Made by a program: the position numbers and the translations under genes. The notes under the pieces were generated by a model. The model was not told the DNA's origin. It made no database searches and worked only from the letters and a program-made list of their open reading frames with translations. Source: Ruminococcus sp. (GTDB taxonomy: Bacteria > Bacillota > Clostridia > Oscillospirales > Ruminococcaceae). Taken from it: a stretch of 64,000 nucleotides of DNA. Positions 1-7,429 of the stretch are shown here, piece after piece. How positions within the stretch are numbered: position 1 is the first letter of the stretch; every line of letters begins with the position of its first letter. The stretch spans positions 48,971 through 112,970 of the forward strand of contig JAFYUM010000039.1 in the NCBI GenBank assembly GCA_017558505.1, written 5' to 3'.

Positions 1-127
1 TTTTTTCATCAACAATTAAATAGGAATTGTAAGCCATTCCATTAGGAACGATGTACTGTCCTTCAAAGAGGTCGAGTTCATGGTCGTTAACGCCGATATA
101 ATATATATTTTCCTTTATTTTATTCAT
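1..127 (-). CDS. Flavodiiron protein (FprA-type A-type flavoprotein), N-terminal fragment
   Basis: Only the first 42 codons lie in the window; the gene runs off the left edge on the minus strand. The reading starts MNKIKENIYYIGVND and continues with LDLFEGQYIVPNGMAYNSY. The combination of YIGV.D, DLFE.QY.VPNG and YNSYLI is the characteristic beginning of Clostridia-type FprA flavodiiron proteins, which reduce O2 or NO using a di-iron centre and FMN. The metallo-beta-lactamase and flavodoxin domains would lie outside the window and cannot be checked. The ATG at 127 is preceded by GTGAGGT, an acceptable ribosome binding site. It is divergent from the guanylate-kinase-like gene. An oxygen-scavenging role fits a strict anaerobe; that is inference. 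Confidence 0.75.
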   Translation of the reverse strand, partial: MNKIKENIYYIGVNDHELDLFEGQYIVPNGMAYNSYLIVDEK

Positions 128-241
128 GTGAAAAACCTCACTTTCAGTGTTGTAGTTTATATATATTATATCATATTTACAAGGTAAATAAAAGTGACAT
201 TTGCAACAATTGCAGAAAATGTTTCACATGTAACATTTTTC

Positions 242-270
242 TTGACACTTTATATGTACTATGGTAAAAT
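242..270 (+). promoter_or_regulatory. Sigma-A type promoter for the 328 gene
   Basis: TTGACA at 242-247, 17-bp spacer, TAAAAT at 265-270. It leaves a leader of about 50 nt before the guanylate-kinase-like start codon at 328. Confidence 0.6.
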
Positions 271-327
271 TATATGTAGGTGTACTATATACATCATATA
301 GCAAATTTAAATTAAGATGGTGAAAAA

Positions 328-909
328 ATGAACCGTATATTCTATATAATGGGAAAGAGCTCCAGCGGAAAAGATACCGTTTATAAAAGGCTTGCAACTG
401 AAATGATTTTGTTGCCCATAGTACTCTATACAACACGTCCGATGCGTGAAAATGAAATGAATGGCAGAGAATACCACTTTGTTGACCGTGATTGTTTTGA
501 AAAGATGAAAGCAGCAGGAAAAGTGATCGAAGAACGCATATACAACACAATTTATGGTGAGTGGATTTACTTTACATCAAGAGACAGTATCAGCCTTGAA
601 AATGGTGATTGTATAGGAATAGGCACTCTTGAAAGCTATGTGAAGCTAAAGGAATATTTCGGTGATAGTGTTGTCCCTGTATATATAGAAGTAGAGGACG
701 GCTTGCGTCTGTCAAGGGCAGTTGAACGAGAAAGGCTCCAGACAAATCCGAAATATGCAGAGCTTTGTCGACGTTTCCTTGCAGATTGTGAGGATTTTTC
801 TGAGGAAAAACTGAAAGAAGCAGGCGTTGTAAAACGATTTTCAAATGACGGGGATATTGAGGAATGTATAAATAAAATTAAACAGGAGATGAAAACTTGG
901 AAAGAGTAA
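328..909 (+). CDS. Guanylate-kinase-like P-loop kinase
   Basis: 193-residue cytoplasmic protein with the P-loop GKSSSGKD near residue 9, followed by YTTRPMRENEMNGREYHF, which matches the GMP-binding segment of guanylate kinases (TTRxxRxxE.xGxdYhF). It would phosphorylate GMP to GDP. It is shorter and more divergent than housekeeping Gmk (about 205 residues) and is not in the usual gmk-rpoZ context, so it may be an accessory paralogue. ATG 328 follows GGTGA. Its last 13 bases overlap the next gene, whose ribosome binding site lies inside this coding region, suggesting translational coupling. Confidence 0.75.
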   Translation: MNRIFYIMGKSSSGKDTVYKRLATEMILLPIVLYTTRPMRENEMNGREYHFVDRDCFEKMKAAGKVIEERIYNTIYGEWIYFTSRDSISLENGDCIGIGTLESYVKLKEYFGDSVVPVYIEVEDGLRLSRAVERERLQTNPKYAELCRRFLADCEDFSEEKLKEAGVVKRFSNDGDIEECINKIKQEMKTWKE

Positions 910-2012
910 AGAAATTTATAAAGGATCAGCCGGTTCTTATTATAGCATTTATTGCAGCATTGGCTACAGTTTTTATTGTTCCACCCGACAGCGGATATAA
1001 GGATTACGTAAATTCAACAGTACTTATACAGTTGTTCTGTCTTATGACAGCGGTGGGAGGTTTCAGAAGTGTTGGTATATTTGAAAAACTGACTGCGGTA
1101 CTTTTAAAAAAATCGGGAAGTATACAACGGCTTGGAATAATTTTCACAGTAATATGTTTTTTTACATCAATGCTTGTAACAAACGATGTAGCACTAATAA
1201 CTTTTGTCCCCCTTACGTTAATGGTATTTGACAGGATAAAGGATGAGAAAAGCCGTATATTTACGATAGTACTTGAAACGGCGGCGGCAAATCTTGGAAG
1301 TATGGTAACACCATTCGGAAATCCGCAGAACTTATTTATCTACGATAAATACAAGCTTACGCTGGGGGATTTTTTCGGAACAATGCTTCCGTCGGCGACG
1401 GTAAGTCTTATGCTGCTTCTGCTGATGTGTATGATATTGCCGAAAGAAAAATGTACAGCAGAGTCAAAAAACGAACAGGAAATATCGGGAATAAAAACGG
1501 CTATTTATTTCATATTGTTTATAGTGTGTCTTTTATCGGTATTTCGTGTAATATCGGACACAAACTGTCTTATAATAGCAATTGCAACCGCCCTTGTAAC
1601 AAATTACAAGCTTTTATTCAAGGTTGATTACGGACTTCTTGCAACCTTTGTATGTTTTTTTGTTTTTGTGGGAAATATTGCCCGTATTGACGCTGTAAGG
1701 GATTTTGTTTCGGGAATATTAGCTGGAAGGGAACTTGTTGTATCTGTGGTATTGTCGCAGATTATAAGTAATGTACCTGCGGCAGTAATGCTTTCGGGCT
1801 TCACAGATAATGGAAAAGAACTTCTTCTTGGTGTAAATCTTGGCGGACTCGGAACAATTATAGCATCTCTTGCAAGCCTTATTTCATTCCAGTACTACAA
1901 AGCCTCGGAGGGAGCAAAATCATTGCGTTATATGGGAGTTTTTACCGTGGTAAACGTGGTGTTGCTGGCGGTACTTCTCGGATTTACAGTGATAATCCGT
2001 AGTATGGGGTGA
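897..2012 (+). CDS. ArsB/NhaD/CitM-type ion permease
   Basis: 371-residue polytopic membrane protein of the ion transporter superfamily (COG1055-like). Signature segments are TNDVALITFVPLTLMVF in the first half and GSMVTPFGNPQNLFIY about 40 residues later. In CitM, ArsB and NhaD relatives the equivalent loops form re-entrant substrate-binding hairpins. About ten hydrophobic segments are visible. Substrate (organic anion, arsenite or Na+/H+) cannot be read from sequence. The start is TTG at 897: AGGAG at 884-888 is eight bases upstream and no in-frame ATG comes before the first membrane segment. It overlaps the kinase-like gene by 13 bases and is followed two bases later by another transporter. 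Confidence 0.75.
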   Translation: MERVKKFIKDQPVLIIAFIAALATVFIVPPDSGYKDYVNSTVLIQLFCLMTAVGGFRSVGIFEKLTAVLLKKSGSIQRLGIIFTVICFFTSMLVTNDVALITFVPLTLMVFDRIKDEKSRIFTIVLETAAANLGSMVTPFGNPQNLFIYDKYKLTLGDFFGTMLPSATVSLMLLLLMCMILPKEKCTAESKNEQEISGIKTAIYFILFIVCLLSVFRVISDTNCLIIAIATALVTNYKLLFKVDYGLLATFVCFFVFVGNIARIDAVRDFVSGILAGRELVVSVVLSQIISNVPAAVMLSGFTDNGKELLLGVNLGGLGTIIASLASLISFQYYKASEGAKSLRYMGVFTVVNVVLLAVLLGFTVIIRSMG

Positions 2013-2016
2013 AATG

Positions 2017-2970
2017 ATGTTTGTTGAAAATCTTCGTTTCAGTCTTAATGCTTCTATGCCCATAGTGCTGATGATGATATTCGGTTATATATGCAGAAAA
2101 ATTGATTTACTTGATGATCATACAACGGCAAAGCTGAATAAATTTACATTCAGAGCCGCATTGCCCTCGTTGCTTTTTATGGATTTGTCAACAGCCGATT
2201 TCCGTGCTGTGTGGGATGGGAAGCTTGTAGGCTTCTGCGTAGCTGTCACCTTTTTAAGTGTAGGCATAGCAGTTGTATATTCACTTTTCCACAAGGACAA
2301 AAACGAACGTGGAGAGATAATACAGGCGTGTTACAGAAGTTCAGCGGCTATACTTGGTATAGCCTTTGTAAAGAATATTTATGGAGAGTCCTTAATGGCA
2401 GCACTTATGATAGTGGGAACTGTACCTATATACAACATAATAGCTGTAACAGTTCTTGCGGCAACATCTCCTGAAAAAAAGGGGGAGAGTAAAAAGGAGC
2501 TTTTTCTCGATACTGTAAAGGGAGTTGTGACAAATCCGATTATAATAGGGATAGTTTCAGGAATAATATGGTCAATGCTCAAAATACCACAGCCTGTTAT
2601 AATGTCAAAGACAATATCATATATGGGGAATATGGCGACACCCCTTTCGCTTATTGCACTTGGAGCATCTTTCAAGACAAGTGAAGCTAAAAGTAAGGTT
2701 GGCGTTACAGTGGGAATATGTTTTATAAAGCTTGTGTTGTTCTGCGGAATATTCCTACCAGTTGCGGTGAGTATGGGCTTTCGTGGTGAAAAGCTTGTGG
2801 CAATTCTTGTAATGCTTGGAAGTGCTACAACAGGAAGTTGCTTTGTAATGTCGAAAAATTTTGGCCATAATGGGACAATTACAGCATTTTCGGTAATGCT
2901 TACAACGATATGTTCTGCTTTTACATTGACAATGTGGCTTTTTTTACTCAGAACATTGGAGTATATATAA
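2017..2970 (+). CDS. AEC (auxin efflux carrier) family transporter
   Basis: About 317 residues with eight to ten predicted membrane segments in two halves separated by a charged stretch (SPEKKGESKKE), the usual AEC layout. PSLLFMDL in the first half and LGSATTGSCFVMSKNFG in the last third resemble conserved AEC segments. Family members export or exchange organic anions such as malate or malonate; the substrate here is unknown. Two ATGs occur in tandem at 2014 and 2017; GGGGTGA at 2006-2012 is too close to the first, so 2017 is preferred. It likely forms an operon with the two genes before it. Confidence 0.75.
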   Translation: MFVENLRFSLNASMPIVLMMIFGYICRKIDLLDDHTTAKLNKFTFRAALPSLLFMDLSTADFRAVWDGKLVGFCVAVTFLSVGIAVVYSLFHKDKNERGEIIQACYRSSAAILGIAFVKNIYGESLMAALMIVGTVPIYNIIAVTVLAATSPEKKGESKKELFLDTVKGVVTNPIIIGIVSGIIWSMLKIPQPVIMSKTISYMGNMATPLSLIALGASFKTSEAKSKVGVTVGICFIKLVLFCGIFLPVAVSMGFRGEKLVAILVMLGSATTGSCFVMSKNFGHNGTITAFSVMLTTICSAFTLTMWLFLLRTLEYI

Positions 2971-2997
2971 TGTTAGCTCAAAATATCGCTTTAATTA

Positions 2998-3026
2998 TTG
3001 AATTTTTCAATTATATGTGATATAAT
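2998..3026 (+). promoter_or_regulatory. Sigma-A type promoter for birA
   Basis: TTGAAT at 2998-3003, 17-bp spacer, TATAAT at 3021-3026 with TGTGA directly before it (extended -10). The same TGTGATATAAT block occurs at several other promoters in the window. Confidence 0.65.
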
Positions 3027-3055
3027 AAATAAAAGGCGCCTCTAAGGGAAAATTT

Positions 3056-3865
3056 ATGAATAATATAAATAAGCTTTCGGCGGAGCGAATAGCCGCCTTT
3101 AATAAATGGAATAATATGGAGGGGGATATACTCATATTCGATGAGCTTACCTCCACAAATATCTATGCAAAAGAGCTTGCAGCAAAGGGTGCGGCTCATG
3201 GTACAACAGTAATTGCAGATTATCAGACAGGGGGAAAGGGCAGACTTGGCAGAAGCTTTGAATCTCCGTCGGGTGCAGGACTTTATATGAGCGTGATAAT
3301 CCGTCCTGATTTTGATATTTCCCTTGCACCGATGATAACCTCTGCTGTCGCAGTTGCCGCTGCAGAGGCTGTTGAAAAGCTTTGCGGTGAGGAAATCCGT
3401 GTAAAATGGGTAAACGATCTATATCTCAACAGTCGGAAAATCTGCGGTATACTCACAGAGGCCGCATTAAATCCAACGCTGAAAAAACTGGACTATGCTG
3501 TTATCGGTATCGGTATAAATGTCCGTAAATGTGAATTTCCAAAAGAAATCAAGGATATAGCCACATCAGTAGAGGCGGAAACGGGAAAAATAACCGATAG
3601 AAATGTGCTTTGCGGAGAAATTCTCGGCAGGCTTGGATATTACATTGAAAATATGGAAAAAAAGGCACATCTTGGCGAATACCGCCGCCGTGAGCTCCTC
3701 ACAGGGAATTATATAACGGCGAATACAGGCGGAGAAGCTGTTGAGGGATACGCCGTAGGTATTGACGATAACGCAAACCTCATATTACTGCTTTCCGACG
3801 GGAGTGAAAAAAGCCTTGTTTCAGGAGAAGCAAATCTGTGCCGTATAAGGGGAGACAATAAATGA
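3056..3865 (+). CDS. birA: Biotin--[acetyl-CoA-carboxylase] ligase, short form without HTH
   Basis: 269 residues. It carries the biotin protein ligase catalytic motifs: GGKGRLGRSFESP (biotinyl-AMP loop), STN near the N-terminus, KWVNDLY, and KICGILTEA before IGIGINV. A small C-terminal domain follows. It transfers biotin to the carboxyl carrier protein of acetyl-CoA carboxylase or other biotin enzymes. The N-terminal winged-helix DNA-binding domain of bifunctional BirA is absent, so it should be a ligase only and not a repressor. The stop codon overlaps the start of the next gene (ATGA at 3862). Confidence 0.92.
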   Translation: MNNINKLSAERIAAFNKWNNMEGDILIFDELTSTNIYAKELAAKGAAHGTTVIADYQTGGKGRLGRSFESPSGAGLYMSVIIRPDFDISLAPMITSAVAVAAAEAVEKLCGEEIRVKWVNDLYLNSRKICGILTEAALNPTLKKLDYAVIGIGINVRKCEFPKEIKDIATSVEAETGKITDRNVLCGEILGRLGYYIENMEKKAHLGEYRRRELLTGNYITANTGGEAVEGYAVGIDDNANLILLLSDGSEKSLVSGEANLCRIRGDNK

Positions 3866-5289
3866 ATAAATATAAAAAACTGGCGTCAAATACCATGATT
3901 TTTGCCATAGGAACATTTGGTTCAAAAATTCTGGTTATACTCTTATCAAGATTGTATGCCCGTCATATCAACTCATACGACAGTGGTATAAAGGATAATC
4001 TTGAAACGATTGCGTTGTTCTTACAGCCTATATTTACTTTTGCATTGCAGGAATATCTGATACGCTTCGGGCTTGACAGAAACTACGATAAAAAGAAGAT
4101 TTTCAGCACGTCTGCCTGCATAACTCTCACAGGAATGGCGGCATTGATACTGATAGTTCCTGCATTGCGGTTTATACCCATATTTGATTTTCTGACAGGG
4201 TATTCGCTTATGCTTGCCATATACGTCTGTACGTCATCATTGCGTATGCTGTGCGCACAGTTTGTCCGTTCAAGGGATATGGTAAAGCTGTATGCTGTTG
4301 ACGGTATAATAGCAACGTTAACTTTGCTGATATTCAGTTATCTGTTCATAGCAGGCTTTAAAATGGGTGTTAAGGGATTTCTTCTGTCCGTTATCTGTTC
4401 TGACCTCTTATCAGCTTTATTCTTGTATTTTACGGCAAATTTAGGAAGCTTTTTCAGTGTGAAGCATTTTAGTATTGATATAGTAAAGGCTATGATGAAA
4501 TTTGCTTTACCTCTTATTCCCACAATTGTAATGTGGACTGTAACAAGTATGTCGGACAAGCTTTTCCTCACAAATATGAGAAGCGACAGAGTTGAGCTTG
4601 GATTATCTGCAACAGGAATATATGGTTATGCCAACAGAATACCAAATCTTATTTCTATGGTATCGACTATATTCTTTCAGGCATGGAATATGTCAGCCAT
4701 AACAGAAAACGACTCCGCTGACAGAGGAAAATTCTATCAGAGTGTATATTCAGCCTATGAATCGATTTTGTTCATAGCTGCGGCAGGCCTTATAATGATT
4801 TCAAAGCCTATAACTAATTTCCTTGTTCCCGATGATAATTTTCAGGAATACAGTGTTGTATATGTCTATACGCCAGTGCTTATAATAGCGGCAATATTTA
4901 TGGCTCTTAATCAGTTTCTTGGCGGAATTTATTCTGTAACAAAGCATACGCAGAACAGTTTCTGGACAAGCCTTGTAGCCTGTGTAGCTAACCTCATACT
5001 TAACTGGGCAATGATACCTGTTATAGGTATACACGGTGCGGCAATCGCGACGCTTATGAGCTATTATCTTTGTTTCTGGGCAAGAATTATTGACGCAAGA
5101 TATTATGTACCCTTTAAGTTTGAAGCTATACGTTCAATTGTAAATACAGGTATTCTTGTGGTAATGAGTATCATTGTTATAAAAGCACCGCCTTTATGGG
5201 GCGTATGGCTGGTAGTGATTTTCGCTGCCGTAACAGTCTACAACTTTAAGCCAATGATGGCTACAGTAAAAAAAGTCTTAAACAGATAA
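3862..5289 (+). CDS. MATE/Wzx-like polysaccharide flippase (MVF superfamily)
   Basis: 475-residue polytopic protein with about 14 hydrophobic segments and no signal peptide. The N-terminus (ASNTMIFAIGTFGSKILVIL, then RLYARHI) is typical of polysaccharide biosynthesis proteins of the RfbX/Wzx type, which flip undecaprenyl-linked oligosaccharides across the membrane. A C-terminal INLILNW-like segment (ANLILNWAMIPVIGIHGAA) is also common in this family. No glycosyltransferase genes are adjacent, so the cargo (cell-wall polymer or exopolysaccharide) is unknown. It overlaps birA by four bases and is probably co-transcribed with birA and deoD. Confidence 0.8.
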   Translation: MNKYKKLASNTMIFAIGTFGSKILVILLSRLYARHINSYDSGIKDNLETIALFLQPIFTFALQEYLIRFGLDRNYDKKKIFSTSACITLTGMAALILIVPALRFIPIFDFLTGYSLMLAIYVCTSSLRMLCAQFVRSRDMVKLYAVDGIIATLTLLIFSYLFIAGFKMGVKGFLLSVICSDLLSALFLYFTANLGSFFSVKHFSIDIVKAMMKFALPLIPTIVMWTVTSMSDKLFLTNMRSDRVELGLSATGIYGYANRIPNLISMVSTIFFQAWNMSAITENDSADRGKFYQSVYSAYESILFIAAAGLIMISKPITNFLVPDDNFQEYSVVYVYTPVLIIAAIFMALNQFLGGIYSVTKHTQNSFWTSLVACVANLILNWAMIPVIGIHGAAIATLMSYYLCFWARIIDARYYVPFKFEAIRSIVNTGILVVMSIIVIKAPPLWGVWLVVIFAAVTVYNFKPMMATVKKVLNR

Positions 5290-5301
5290 GGAGGAATTTT
5301 T

Positions 5302-6009
5302 ATGCCAACACCACATAACAGTGCAAAAAGAGGGGATATTGCAAAAACAGTGCTTATGCCCGGCGATCCCCTGCGAGCAAAATTCATAGCGGAAACCTAC
5401 CTTGAAAATCCCGTATGCTACAACGAGGTACGCGGTATGCTTGGATTTACAGGCACTTACAAGGGCGTTCCTGTGTCCGTACAGGGAAGTGGAATGGGTA
5501 TGCCGTCCATGGGAATATATTCACAGGAGCTTTATAGTGAATATGATGTTGAAAACATCATACGCATTGGCACGGCAGGCTCAATCGCGGATAAAATTAA
5601 TCTCCGTGAGGTTATTATCGGAGTAAGTGCAAGCACAAATTCGAATTATGGAGCACAGTACAGACTTCCCGGCACATATGCACCCACCGCAAGCTGGAAG
5701 CTTATAGCGGCGGCGGTAAAGGCGGCGGAGGAAAATGGTTGTATTTATCACGCAGGAAATATTCTTTCATCTGATACATTCTACGATGACGCAAACAGTC
5801 TTGCTGAGTGGAATAAAATGGGAGTACTTGCAGTAGAAATGGAATCTGCGGCACTCTATATGAATGCGGCAAGAGCAGGAAAAAATGCTCTCTGCATACT
5901 TACCGTATCGGATTGTCCGTTAAAGGGACTTGCAACAACAGCGGAAGAGCGACAGACGTCATTCCGTGATATGATGGAAATAGCCCTTGAAACGGCGATT
6001 AATATTTAG
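5302..6009 (+). CDS. deoD: Purine-nucleoside phosphorylase, DeoD type
   Basis: 235 residues, the normal DeoD length. Visible family features are the N-terminal MPTPHNSA, the phosphate-binding MPGDPLRAKFIAE, GSGMGMPSMGIY, the ribose-contacting VEMESAALY and the catalytic Asp in LTVSDCP. It phosphorolyses inosine, guanosine and adenosine analogues to base plus ribose-1-phosphate for purine salvage. AAGGAGG is placed a few bases before ATG 5302. It is the last gene of the birA-flippase-deoD run and is followed by a strong terminator. Confidence 0.93.
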   Translation: MPTPHNSAKRGDIAKTVLMPGDPLRAKFIAETYLENPVCYNEVRGMLGFTGTYKGVPVSVQGSGMGMPSMGIYSQELYSEYDVENIIRIGTAGSIADKINLREVIIGVSASTNSNYGAQYRLPGTYAPTASWKLIAAAVKAAEENGCIYHAGNILSSDTFYDDANSLAEWNKMGVLAVEMESAALYMNAARAGKNALCILTVSDCPLKGLATTAEERQTSFRDMMEIALETAINI

Positions 6010-6017
6010 CTATATAA

Positions 6018-6046
6018 AACGGCAGATTTTGTTTCTGCCGTTTTTT
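6018..6046 (+). terminator. Rho-independent terminator after deoD
   Basis: AACGGCAGA (6018-6026) pairs with TCTGCCGTT (6034-6042), followed by a run of T to 6046. Confidence 0.85.
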
Positions 6047-6135
6047 GTATAAAAACCGTTAGCTATTAGCTATGTGGGCGGCGCCCTCGACACTTCGTGA
6101 TGAAAGTGCGAATTTGGCTATATACCGTTATTTGC

Positions 6136-6163
6136 GTAGGGACACGGCATGCCGTGTCCCTAC
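6136..6163. repeat. 28-bp perfect palindrome in an intergenic repeat cluster
   Basis: The left arm GTAGGGACACGGCA is followed immediately by its exact reverse complement. It sits in a 235-bp gene-free stretch (6010-6244) that also holds GTTAGCTATTAGCTA (6058-6072), GGCGGCGCC and ATTACGCATTACGCATTA next to the following stop codon. There is no transposase, and no target duplication could be seen. It resembles a REP/MITE-type non-coding repeat. Confidence 0.7.
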
Positions 6164-6185
6164 AATTCGTATCACCACACATAAG

Positions 6186-6215
6186 AAAAACGGCAGAAAC
6201 TAATCCACCGTTTTT
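6186..6215 (-). terminator. Probable terminator for the cation-efflux gene
   Basis: On the minus strand AAAAACGG, a 14-nt loop and CCGTTTTT form a short stem ending in T residues, about 30 bases after the stop codon of the 6245 gene. Confidence 0.5.
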
Positions 6216-6244
6216 ATAATTCTTAATTAATTACGCATTACGCA

Positions 6245-7414
6245 TTAAACAAAGGGATGCTCAGGATGAATAACTGTCTTAAAAGACGGGTTCCTTTCTT
6301 TGATTTTTTCGGCCACAAGTTCAGCCGCTTCCTCGTCCTTGAATCTGGAATCAACAGGTATGCACAGGTCAAAGAGCAGAGTTGTAAAACTTTCAGCATT
6401 TACAATTCTGAAATCGTGGAGGGTGAAAGATTTATCAACCTCAAGCATACATTCTTCCGCAATTTTTTTCAGATTATTTACCTGCTCATTATTCACAGCT
6501 ATGGGATCGAGGTGAATTGTCACAATGGCACTGAAATGTTCCTGCATATCTTTCTCAAGAATGTCGATAACCTCATGTGCGTGGTTGAAGTCAGAGTCCT
6601 CGGAAATTTCAGCGTGGAATGTAATAATAAGACGTCCAGGACCGTAATCGTGAATCATAAGGTCATGAGTTCCGATAACATCGGGATATTTTTTTATGAA
6701 TGAGTAAATGCTCTCAACAAATTCCTGTGAGGGCGCAGTTCCAAGCAGCAGGTCAACAGTTTCCTTTGCTGCCTTAAAGCCTGCGAAAATAATAAGAAAC
6801 GATACCACAAGGGCTGCCCAGCCGTCAAGAGGAAAATCAAAGAACCTTGCACAAAGGGTTGAAATAAATACAAGAGAGGTTGCCGCCGTATCAGATATGC
6901 TGTCAATTGAAGCCGCCTTTATTGCCGCAGAATCAATTGTGTTGCCTATTTTGCGATAGAACAGAAACAGCCACAGCTTCACCAGTATGGCGATACCGAG
7001 AAGTACAAGGGTTAATGGGCGGAATTGTGGCAGTTCAGGGTGTATTATTTTATCCATCGCAGTTTTGAAAAGCTCAATACCAACAATCATTATCATAATA
7101 TCGACAATAAATGCAGTTATGTATTCCATTCTGCCATGGCCGAGAGGGTGTTCCTTGTCAGCGTGTTTTGATGACATACGAAATCCCAGCATAGTCACTA
7201 CAGATGAACCGGCATCGGAAATATTGTTGAAAGCATCGGCTATAATTGCAACTGTTCCTGTAAGTATTCCTGTGAAAAGTTTCAGCAGAAATAGGGCAAT
7301 ATTGGCAATAATTCCTGTCGTTCCCGAAAGCATAGCATAATTGTTCCGTACTTCAGGACGGTCAGAATTTTTATAATCCTTTACAAAAGTTTTTATGAGA
7401 AAATTTGTTATCAA
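6245..7414 (-). CDS. Cation diffusion facilitator (CDF) metal exporter
   Basis: 389 residues: about six membrane helices in the first 225 residues and a C-terminal cytoplasmic domain of about 165. Family signatures are DAFNNISDAGSS in TM2 and DSISDTAATS in TM5, whose paired polar residues form the transport site, plus HPLGHGRMEY after TM2. The TM2 site reads N-x3-D and the TM5 site D-x3-D. An all-Asn/Asp set without His is commoner in manganese/iron exporters than in zinc exporters, so Mn or Fe efflux is inferred. The stop codon TAA is itself part of a TAATGCG repeat. It is convergent with deoD and 15 bases from the upstream regulator gene. Confidence 0.85.
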   Translation of the reverse strand: MITNFLIKTFVKDYKNSDRPEVRNNYAMLSGTTGIIANIALFLLKLFTGILTGTVAIIADAFNNISDAGSSVVTMLGFRMSSKHADKEHPLGHGRMEYITAFIVDIMIMIVGIELFKTAMDKIIHPELPQFRPLTLVLLGIAILVKLWLFLFYRKIGNTIDSAAIKAASIDSISDTAATSLVFISTLCARFFDFPLDGWAALVVSFLIIFAGFKAAKETVDLLLGTAPSQEFVESIYSFIKKYPDVIGTHDLMIHDYGPGRLIITFHAEISEDSDFNHAHEVIDILEKDMQEHFSAIVTIHLDPIAVNNEQVNNLKKIAEECMLEVDKSFTLHDFRIVNAESFTTLLFDLCIPVDSRFKDEEAAELVAEKIKERNPSFKTVIHPEHPFV

Positions 7415-7429
7415 TCAAAGTCCACCTTT

